Assembly (NCBI GenBank): GCA_029204225.1
Contig: CM055095.1
Coordinates: forward strand, 65,094,625-65,158,624
Direction: 5' to 3'
DNA length: 64,000 nucleotides
From: Diphasiastrum complanatum
Taxonomy: Eukaryota > Streptophyta > Lycopodiopsida > Lycopodiales > Lycopodiaceae
Below are positions 56,123 to 64,000 of the stretch, piece after piece. Made by a program: the position numbers and the translations under genes. Position 1 is the stretch's first letter. Every line of letters starts with the position of its first letter. The notes below the pieces were generated by a model. That model worked only from the letters and a program-made list of their open reading frames with translations. It made no database searches and was not told where the DNA came from.

Positions 56123-56952
56123 TGTGAAAAATGCAAAAATAAACTTGGTAGAGGCCAAAAACCTTGTATATAGATAAATACACATGTGTGGAGCCTGTTC
56201 CCATGTGTGAAAATAGTGTACTTGTCATGCCATAATCATATAGGTTGTACATATGATTTAATTCAAGTTCTAGTGGCTAAAAAGGCCAAAAGCTAGTTTT
56301 CTAGACATATGACACATGACATCAGTCTATTGCTTGCATGAGCCACATCCTTTGGTTAGGTGTCACATCCCATGTGTAGAGGACATCTCACATGTGTGGA
56401 ATAAGCTGAAGTAGACGAATTTTGACTTCTAGAAGATTTTCAAGTAGATCTCCATATAGAAGGAAAATGGACCAAAAGTGCTCAAAATAGAAGGTTTTGT
56501 CCAAGTGTCAGTTTTGCATGATGAATCATCATATGACAAAGCAGCTTCACACATGTGGGATCAAAGGGATGATCAGTACCACGAGCTCTCACTTATTGTA
56601 TATATAGAGCCACATTTGGCCATAATCAGTGTGAGACACCAATCTTGGTTATGGAAGCAATTTTGAGTGATTCTCTCCATTTGTCTACATTTGTTTTGAT
56701 TGTTTTGAGGTTCTATCAATGTGTACTTGATTTTCAGGTTGGAGTCTATACTCAGACAGTGTTTCACACGTGTGAAACCAAAAAGTACACCTACCTTCAA
56801 TTAATGATTGTTCTTGTTAGGATTTTGTGTCTAGAATTGATCTAGATTGATCTTAATCTCAAGTAGATTGATAGATCAAGTAATCTAACAACCAATCTCT
56901 CTTGAGGATCAGATTAGGATCCACTCTTGGTACTTTTTGTACTTTTTGCACA
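56123..56952 (+). repeat. 3' LTR of element G
   Basis: 830 bp. TATATATAG at 56599-56607 and CACACGTGTG at 56765-56774. It shows the intact target of F (CATCCTTTGGTTAGG). Confidence 0.95.
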
Positions 56953-56957
56953 ATTAT

Positions 56958-57646
56958 GTGCCAAAGGATTTGCTCAAATCCATGGCCTTGATTATGAGGA
57001 GACCTTTGCACCCATTGCAAAGATGGTGACAATAAGAATCCTTATATCTCTTGCTTGTTTCTTCAAGTAGAAGTTGTTCCAATTAGATGTATCCAATGCT
57101 TTTCTAAATGGTTATCTTGAGGAGGAGATCTATATGGAACAACCTCAAGGATTCATCAAGGATGAGTCCAAAGTGTGCTTGCTCTTCAAAACTCTTTATG
57201 GACTCAAGCAAGCACCAAGATCATGGTATTCAAGACTTAATTCTTTTCTTATCTCACTAGGATTTACTCTTAGTGATTATGATCCTTCCATGTATCTAAA
57301 GTTTGTTGATAGCAATATTGTCATTCTTCTAATTTATGTTGATGACATTATTCTTTGTGGATGTTGTATCAAGCTAGTTGATGAAACTAAGCTAGCACTT
57401 GGATGTGAGTTTAAAATGCAAGATCTAGGAGAGATACATTACATCCTAGGCCTAGAAATTGATTTTTATGAAAATCATGTCTTTATATGCCAATCTAGAT
57501 ATGCTCACTCTATGTTGAAAAAATTCCATATGAAAAATTCTAAGAGCATAGATACTCCAATGGAGCAAATTGTAAAAGATCCTAATAAAGGTGATGAAAG
57601 ATCCTTTGAGGACATCACACTTTTTAGGAGTCTTGTAGCTCCTTGA
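56958..57646 (+). pseudogene. Element D reverse transcriptase, second part
   Basis: Resumes RT after G: AKGFAQIHGLDYEETFAPIA, a stop TAG at about 57068, FQLDVSNAFLNGYLEEEIYM (first Asp), LYGLKQAPRSWYSRL and LLIYVDDIILCG (YVDD at residues 88-91 from 57074). It ends at SLVAP where a missing G shifts the frame into the next block. Confidence 0.9.
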
Positions 57647-58299
57647 TTTGGCTTACCATTACTAGGCCCGATCTAAGTTTTTGTGTGCACAAATTGAGTC
57701 AATTTATGCAAGATCCTAAGATCCATCATTGGAAGATGGCCAAGAGGATTCTAAGATATGTATCTTCATCTTGTGATTATGGTCTACTCTATAAAAGTGA
57801 AGATCTATCCATTGTCAACTACTCGGATTCGGACTTTGCAAGTGACAAGATGAATCGAAAGTCTATTAGTGCATACACTATCTTTCTTGGAGGCAATCTA
57901 ATATCTTGGCTTTTTAAAAAGCAACATACTATATCTCTCTCTTCATGTGAGGCCGAGTACAAAGCACTCACTACAACTACCAAAGAGGTGCTTTGGATCA
58001 AGAGGTTACTAATGGAGCTAAAGTGCATCAAGGAAGATGATCTACCAATGATCAAGTGTGATAACATCTCGGCCCAAGCTCTTGCCAATAATCCCATATT
58101 TCATGCAAGAAGCAAGCACATAGAAGTGGCACACCATTTTGTGAGAGAAAAGCTTATTGGAGGAGAAATCTATTTGGAGCATGTCAACTCGTCCTCTTGT
58201 ATTGCCGATCTACTCACCAAGCCTTTGAGCAAAAGTGCTTTCATCAAGCATAGATCTAATCTTGGAGTTATATCAAGATCAATGCTCAAATCTTCATAG
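57643..58299 (+). pseudogene. Element D RT end and RNase H
   Basis: IWLTITRPDLSFCVHKLSQF, then HHWKMAKRILRYVSSSCDYG, RNase H with [21 protein letters not shown] and CDNISAQALANN, HARSKHIEVAHHFVREKLIG and ADLLTKPLSKSAFIKHRSNL to a natural stop. All three RNase H acids are kept. Close to B. Confidence 0.9.
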
Positions 58300-58317
58300 A
58301 TAATTTTTTAGGAGGAG

Positions 58318-59019
58318 TGTGAAGAATTGAAAAAGATTATCTATGTTAGATATAGGGGTCTTATGTTTATATATCAAGCATCTAGGTGTAGAATGTTGAT
58401 AGGACCAAATTTGGCATAGATGGCAAATTATGCATTTCCACTTGTAATGCCACTATTGAGCCAAAATAGAGTAAGAGGCTAAACTCATGCCAATTAGAGT
58501 GTAGACAAGTGTAATACCTATGTTTGATGAATTCTAAGAGGTCCAATAGGATTTAGAGGTGGAACCATGTGAGGTCCAATAGGAATTTGAGGTGTGCTTG
58601 AATATAGTCCAATAGAATTAAGAGGTGTATGGATCAATGGTCCAATAGGATTAAGAGGTGACAAACTATGGTCCAATCATAGTTAATCATAGTGGTAGCT
58701 CGTGGATATACTAGTATCATTCTACTCCTCATTTTGGATCTAATTGATTTGGTGATTGTGTGGATTTTAAGTGTCATTGAATTTCTAGCTTTCTCTCTCT
58801 ACCCGAGGAGAGTAGCTTGTTTTTACTTAGAATAATTTTTGAATACTTCCCACACATGTGAGTGAGAGTTGGAAGTGATTGAATGCATGTAGTAGTGTGT
58901 TTTTGCCATAGGATCTAAGATTGATCTTGACTCTCACTCTAGTCTTGATCTTGGTGCATCTACACACCTTAGGAGATCACAAAGTACATGTTGCGGACAA
59001 TCCACGTGTGAAATCAACA
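58318..59019 (+). repeat. 3' LTR of element D
   Basis: 702 bp, TGTGAAGAATTG to AAATCAACA, preceded by the purine tract AGGAGGAG. It shows the undisturbed C target (CTTGAATATAGTCC). CACACATGTG at 58851-58860. Confidence 0.93.
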
Positions 59020-59831
59020 GTTGGTCCTTCATACACTTGTCTTGCCTTTTTTTTATTCTCATTAGATTCTCTCTATGTTTTTGGCAACATGATTACCACG
59101 TCATCCAAGGTGTAATTTTTAAAGTTTGGCATGCCATGAGCTAGTTCTTTACTCTATTCTTCTTTCAAATGATTGATTTTAGCATGATTTATGAGTGATA
59201 ATTTCTGAATGGCTTCTATCATCCCTGAAGCTCATGTAAAAATTTGGTTTGAAGATCTTGGAGCTAAGGGCTAATCAACTTTTTTTTTCTCATATCTCAT
59301 TGATGGCTAGTGAGGTGTCTTCAAATTTACTTCATATTTCTGAATGCCAGCATCTACTATGGCTATAGCCTCTTCCAAGAAGTCACTCCATTTGATCACC
59401 TGATTATATCTCTACTACTATTGTTCTTCGATATGGATGCTTTTGGTGATGCATCTTGGAGACTATATCATGTGAGGACTTCTAAGGTGGCCGAGTAGAT
59501 ATGCATTGGACTCCATAGCATGTAGGATCAATATGGTGTAGGATTTTTTTGTCAATCAGCTCATCTTCTTCAATATAAAAAATGTGCATGTTTTCTTAAA
59601 ACCAGATCATCTTTAACTAGTTCTAGAATTGGTTTAATTGATAACCATTCTATATTCATCATATTCACCTATATGTAATAGGCATGTCTAGGGTGAGTCC
59701 TTGAATTGGTAATGTATTGTGTTGGGACTGGGTCATGATGCATCCAAATGCCAAAGGGAACCACAAGGTTTCAAAATGAAAATGAGTGAACTTGGACTAT
59801 CATTGAAAATCAACAACAAAGGAGAGCAAAT
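59020..59831. other. Unassigned sequence between D and M
   Basis: No gene or element recognised. Short open frames (58921-59115, 59310-59498, 59719-59907) lack known motifs. This could be old host or element sequence; the D flank GTTGG begins it. Confidence 0.5.
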
Positions 59832-60261
59832 TGATGGGGCAAGGAAGATGGAAGAACACAAACAGAGAAAAGAGCAGGAATACTGCGGAACAGCTCTCCT
59901 GTTCTAGTCAGCTGCTAGATGCAACAACAGTCTAATAGACAGCTTATGCTAAATGTAATCACAGCTTTAAGTATTCTGATTTTCCAACAGGATCTTAAAA
60001 ATTAATTCATACTCTCAAAAATAAAAGTACAGTCCACCAAAGAGATTAGAAATGGTTTGTGTGTGGTGTTACTGAAAATCAAATTCAATGTGAAGTATGG
60101 TTCTGAAATAAATGGAAGAGCAGTGTGATATCGCAAGTTTCTCAGGCATCAAAGACAGCCAGCATCTGATCAAAAATTGAGGAGTCATAGACGTCCGTGT
60201 TCTGATCAGAGTGAGTAAACAAGCACGATCAAACAACGATAGAGTGCATTTAATCATAACA
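59832..60261 (-). repeat. 3' LTR of element M
   Basis: Matches the 5' LTR over 351 bp from TGATGGGGCAA. The upper edge is uncertain; ATCATAACA ending at 60261 is a candidate. Confidence 0.75.
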
Positions 60262-60458
60262 AACATTCATTTAAATTATACACAGATATAAAAGATGCTG
60301 CTACTATATTACACTGAAGCACAATATAAATAGCAACTATAAAAGTCGTTGTACTTGGAAGTATATGGCTTTTGTGACAATTGTACATAGTATATATGGT
60401 CAACAAATCATGATCGTTGATGTGGATGAGGACATCGCAAAATCTCTCACTTTGCATT
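60262..60458 (-). other. Element M region between RT remnant and LTR
   Basis: AT-rich sequence with no recognised gene. RT end and RNase H should be here; a large deletion is inferred. Part may belong to the LTR. Confidence 0.5.
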
Positions 60459-60926
60459 TTACGTGAAGTGTTTTTCTCTCACTTCGCAAATTACGGGAAG
60501 TGGCTGGGAACATTCCTCGTTCAAAACAGAAAATCTTGGACAGTTTTCTCTCCTTTCGAGGTTTCTGCGAAAAAGAGCTATGTGAACTGAATTGGTGCCT
60601 ATATGCTTTGAATAAACATTACAGTTAGCTGAATTATTTGCAAATCCCAATTGAATGAGATAAGAGTTGATTCTATCAAACCATGCTCTTGTGGCCTGTT
60701 TCAAATCATAGATTGCTTTGTGCAGGTTGCACACTTTGTGCTCTTGGCCTTTAACTTCAAATCCTTTCAGTTGGAAGGTGTACAGATCCTCTTCGACATT
60801 GTCGTTGAGAGATGTTGTCTTGACATCCATTTGGTGCATTGCGAGATCTTCCCTAGCTGCTAACGCAATCGGAGTCCTGATTGACTGCATCTTGACGACA
60901 GGACTGAAAATTTCTTGATAATCCAC
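60459..60926 (-). pseudogene. Element M reverse transcriptase, N-terminal part
   Basis: MDYQEIFSPVVKMQSIRTPI, MHQMDVKTTSLNDNVEEDLY (first Asp; AFLNG changed) and LHKAIYDLKQATRAWFDRIN. After GTNSVHIALF the match to copia ends, so YVDD is missing. It overlaps the upstream frame near 60853-60926, the site of a shift. Confidence 0.8.
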
Positions 60927-61395
60927 TCCTTAGACTTGAGTGAATCCTTTTAGCAATGGAACCATTAGAGTTGATCTTCTTTTTAAAGATCCACTTGTTG
61001 TCAATAACTCTCTTGTGAGTGGGGAAGTCGACCAGTGTCCAGGTCTGATTCGTCAAAAGTGAGTTGTACTCACTTTGCATAGCTTCTTGCCACTTCACAA
61101 CATCCTTGGAGTTAATTGCTTCGGCTAGGCTCTCTGGTTCTGATGAAGTCCAGAATGATTGAGGTGCATACCTCTCAGAAACTGTTCGAGTCCGTGAGGA
61201 TCTGCGGACGTCTGGTTGACCAGGATGCAATGATGCTTCTTTTTGAATTTCTCCAGATCCGTTCGAGCTAGCTTGGTCTGATCTGATGACTGGTACTGTT
61301 GGCTGCTCGGCTTCTATAGCTATAGCTGCATGTTCTGTAGAAGGAACATGAACGTTGGAAGAATTCATGCTACGTAAAATAGGATGAAATGACAT
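60853..61395 (-). pseudogene. Element M linker and RT start
   Basis: Ser/Glu-rich linker with VRRSSRTRTVSERYAPQSFW, then AINSKDVVKWQEAMQSEYNS, NQTWTLVDFPTHKRVIDNKW and IFKKKINSNG, the standard entry into copia RT. The frame shifts just after this. Confidence 0.82.
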
Positions 61396-62418
61396 AGCAT
61401 CGTTTATCGATGGTTGTTTGAAATCATAGTATGTATGTTCTTGAAATATTACATCCCTAGAGGCAAATACTACATTGGTGGATGGATTATAAACTTAATG
61501 TTCATTAGGATAGCCAATAAAAATACATTTATTTGTCCTATGATCCAGCTTCTTCCTAAGCTATTTAGGAATGTGAACAAAACATATACAACCAAAGATT
61601 TTTAAATAGCTGACACTAGGCTTGTGCCCATGCCAAACTTCATAAGGAGTTTTGTTGTTGATAGCTTTGGTGCTGGATCTGTTCTGCACGTAACAGGCTA
61701 TGGCAGTAGCTGCTGTCCAAAACTTCACATGTAGGTGTGCTTGATATAGCATGGATCTGGCTGAGTTGAGAAGAGTTCGATTCTTCCTTTCTGTAATCCC
61801 ATTTTGTTGAGGTGAATAGGAAGTGGTGAACTGTCTTTTAATACTTTGTTTAGCCATGTAGTTGGACATCTCGTTAGAGATGTATTCGCCACCACCATCA
61901 GTTTGGAGTGCCTTCACTTTTGTAGACATTTGTGTCTCAGCCATGGCCTTGAATCTCTTGAAGCATTCAAAGGCTTTAGATTTGTGCTTAATGAACATGA
62001 CTGTAGACCATCTAGAATAATCATCTATGAAAGTGATAAAATAGATTGCAATCTCCTATGGATGGAGTTGGCATTGGACCACAAAGATCGCTATGTACAA
62101 GATCCAATACATGCTTTGTTTTGATGGAATGTGATTTTGGAAACTTGCTCCTAGAGTGCTTCTCATAGATGCATGATTCACAAAAGAAAGATTTCCTATC
62201 TAATGAAGAAAGGAAAATTCAGTCCATCAACTAAATTAGTACAACGCATATAAGAAAATGATCTTGTATTCATGTGTCCAAATCAACTATGCACAGAACA
62301 GCACTGTTGTTTACATTTTCATTAGAGATACTAGCTAATGCAACTAAATTAGAGAGTACGTAAAGATTTCGATTCTAGTGCACATAGTCAGAGTAGTATC
62401 TTCCTTGAGTATTGTACA
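61396..62418 (-). pseudogene. Element M integrase
   Basis: CESCIYEKHSRSKFPKS (zinc-domain Cys pair) and LDLVHSDLCGPMPTPS (first Asp) lie at about 62180-62060. 61998-61561 has LQTDGGGEYISNEMS (second Asp), NGITERKNRTLLNSARSML (Glu) and YLKIFGCICFVHIPK. Stops lie in the pre-integrase part (62200-62418) and the tail near 61500 (GYPNEH, then a stop). Inactive. Confidence 0.82.
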
Positions 62419-62760
62419 CTACTTAGATGAGAAAGTAACAGTGTAGCCCTCATCAGTTATCTTAGAGACTGATAACAGGTTCTTTGATAACTGAGGAACA
62501 TGAAAGACGTTAGGAGCACAAATAGATAGATCACTGTTGAAGGTGATCTTCTCTGTTTCTTTGCCTTCCATGCGTATGGTGCTTGAATCTCTAATGTAAA
62601 TGAATTGATCTCTGTTGTAAGCTGCATACTCGATAAACCATTCCTTGCGAGAGATCATGTGTTGGGTAGCGCCGCTGTCTAGGTACCAGTTATCACAGTC
62701 TTCGTTGCTACTGTTGTAAGCCATTAACAAATGTGTATCTTGCTCCTTGAATTCCATCAC
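62419..62760 (-). pseudogene. Element M protease
   Basis: CDNWYLDSGATQHMISRKEW has the catalytic DSG, followed by the usual beta-rich part (MEGKETEKITFNSDLSICAP, VFHVPQLSKNLLSVSKITDE). Open for 113 codons. Confidence 0.82.
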
Positions 62761-63580
62761 ATTGGAGGAGTCTGGCTGTTGTTGTTGTTGTTGCTTCTTT
62801 GCCTAGATGTAGATCCGGATACGACACTCCCTGATGTCATGATTGGCTCTCTTGCAATATCTACAGAAAAGCTTCTTGCGCGATCCACCATGCTCACCTT
62901 GTTGCTGTTGCACTTGATTTTTGCCCTTGGAATATTTTTTCTTTTTGGTGTATAGAGCCATGGATTTGTTTTTGATGGACAGGCTGCTAGTCTTTCTCCG
63001 TATTTCTTTTTGAAGAAGATGACTGATCATCTTTTGAAAAGTGAGGTCATGGTTGTGTGGAGATCATCACCACAAAGTGTTCATATGACTTTAGAAGAGA
63101 AGAAAGCAAGGTCATAATGGCATTATCATCTTGAATAGAACATCATATAGCTGATAACTGATCCAATAAAGACTTGAAGCTATTAATGTGAGAAGTGATG
63201 GCAGTAGAATCAAACATGCTAAGAGTAAAGAACTTCCTTATAAGATGTAATCTAGCGCTTACATCATGAGTCTAATAGAGATTTGATAACAAATCTAATA
63301 CATCCTTAGAGGTTTTGCATGTGGTAACGTGGGATATTTGGGAGTCGGCTAGATTGAGTGTCACAATACATGCTAAGGCCTTCTGATCTTTGATCTTCCA
63401 TGCTTTTGCTTGATCACCATATTATGGTTTCAGGTCATCACCTTCTACTACATCCCAAAGATCTCTATCTATCAACATCATCTGGAGTTTTAACTTCCGA
63501 ATGTAGAAGTTAGAACCATTGAACTTGTCAATGATTCTAGCCTCGTTGGATGATGATGAAGAGCTACCAAGATGAGACAT
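62761..63580 (-). pseudogene. gag: Element M gag and CCHC knuckle
   Basis: ATG 63580 gives MSHLGSSSSSSNEARIIDKF, then KLKLQMMLIDRDLWDVVEGD, KDQKALACIVTLNLADSQIS and SMFDSTAITSHINSFKSLLD, a Tnt1-type gag. Stops interrupt it in several places. The knuckle CRYCKRANHDIREC and a polyglutamine run follow near 62775-62870. Particle protein, no longer functional. Confidence 0.8.
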
Positions 63581-63649
63581 GAAAACAGTAATATAAATGG
63601 AACAAACTTAATCTCTCGGTTTATTTGAGCTATGGCTTTGATACCAATC
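63581..63649 (-). other. Short leader and primer site of element M
   Basis: GGCTTTGATACCA (63634-63646; rc TGGTATCAAAGCC, one base from the usual site) lies three bases from the LTR edge at 63650. Confidence 0.8.
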
Positions 63650-64000
63650 TGATGGGGCAAATAAGATGGAAGAACGTGAACGGAGAAGAGAGCAGGAATA
63701 TTGCGGAACAGCTCTCCTATTCTGGTCAGTTGCTAGATGCAAAAACAGTCTAATAGACAGCTTATGCTAAATGTAATCGCAGTTTTAAGTGTTCTAATTG
63801 CCCAACAGGATCTTAAAAATTAATTCATACTCTCAAAAACAAAAGTATAGTCCACCAAAGAGATTAGAAATGTTTTGTGTGTGGTATTACTGAAAATCAG
63901 ATTCAATGTGAAGTATGGCTCTGAAATAAATGAAAGAGTAGTATGATATCGCGAGTTTCTCAAGTGTCAAAGATAGCCATCGTTTGATCAGAAACTAAGG
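63650..64000 (-). repeat. 5' LTR of element M, incomplete
   Basis: Matches 59832-60182 with about 30 differences by eye and runs past the window end. Confidence 0.88.

Larger units (their letters stand above)
46392..56952 (+). mobile_element. Element G: non-autonomous copia-derived element with rearranged coding region
   Basis: The 5' LTR (46392-46621 and 51866-52471, split by F) and the 3' LTR (56123-56952) both run TGTGAAAAATGC to TTTTTGCACA and are about 98% alike. The target duplication ATTAT is perfect (46387-46391 and 56953-56957). Internal part: primer site, a 1.66-kb leader, and two open blocks (54148-54744 and 54786-55889) with no RT and no complete integrase. Movement must have used enzymes supplied in trans. 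Confidence 0.92.
38170..59019 (+). mobile_element. Element D: Ty1/copia retrotransposon carrying C, G and (through G) F
   Basis: Part of the 5' LTR (38170-38313 and 43046-43499, split by C), primer site, broken gag to RT start (44250-46391), then after G the rest of RT and RNase H (56958-58299) and a full 3' LTR (58318-59019). The first about 143 bp of the 5' LTR are missing. The catalytic core of integrase is deleted. Its proteins are nearest to A and B. Confidence 0.9.
59832..64000 (-). mobile_element. Element M: Ty1/copia (Tnt1-like) retrotransposon, pol truncated, runs off the window
   Basis: Direct repeats 59832-60182 and 63650-64000 are its LTRs (the 5' one is cut by the window end). 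Between them on the minus strand: gag from ATG 63580, knuckle, protease, integrase and the first part of RT. YVDD and RNase H are missing. No CACACGTGTG was seen. Its proteins are unlike the A to G group. Confidence 0.85.

Noticed and set aside
59719-59907. Possible zinc-knuckle-like GHDASKC in a 62-codon frame
   Set aside because: Only part of a CCHC pattern and no neighbouring gag; too short to support.

Overview
The window comes from a land-plant nuclear genome, in a region built almost entirely of nested LTR retrotransposons. Supporting this are at least ten Ty1/copia-type elements with gag, CCHC knuckle, protease, integrase, RT and RNase H in copia order, primer sites matching the 3' end of plant initiator tRNA-Met (TGGTATCAGAGCC), 5-bp target duplications, and remains of Ty3/gypsy elements. 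I found no convincing host gene, tRNA, rRNA or CRISPR array. The host species cannot be fixed from the sequence; the AT-rich base composition and deep nesting fit a large, repeat-rich plant genome.

Layout: 1-1120 looks like the 3' end of a Ty3/gypsy element. Element A (copia, +, 1121-5475) has a complete 5' LTR but is cut off inside RT. Element I (5476-10332, +) is a gypsy-type element with a very long LTR and only gag. Then comes a gypsy RT scrap (10333-11401) and element B (copia, -, 11402-17030), a sister of A. An inverted relic of the E family lies at 17031-17944. Element L (copia, -, 17945-28320) carries element K (copia, +, 21971-27873) in its 5' LTR. Element H (copia, -, 28581-38169) carries element E (copia, -, 31242-37113). 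Element D (copia, +, 38170-59019) carries element C (+, 38314-43045) in its 5' LTR and element G (+, 46392-56952) in its RT; G in turn carries element F (-, 46622-51865) in its own 5' LTR. Element M (copia, -) runs from 59832 past the end of the window.

Relative age, from LTR comparison by eye: F (identical over the 307 bp that can be compared) is youngest, then C (about 99%), G (about 98%), and E and K (about 96%). F has a 1246-codon gag-pol frame, the best preserved gene here, but a deletion has removed the end of RNase H and the start of its 3' LTR.

The most unusual features are these. In E the RT domain is replaced by about 0.9 kb of unrelated, mostly open sequence. G is a recently moved element (perfect duplication, similar LTRs) with a rearranged product: CCHC knuckle joined to an integrase relic, followed by a duplicated unknown module, one part of which resembles the foreign piece in E. 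A CACACGTGTG palindrome (G-box core) recurs in the LTRs of A, B, C, D, E, F, G and K but was not seen in H, I, L or M. A and B share the same stop codon in integrase.
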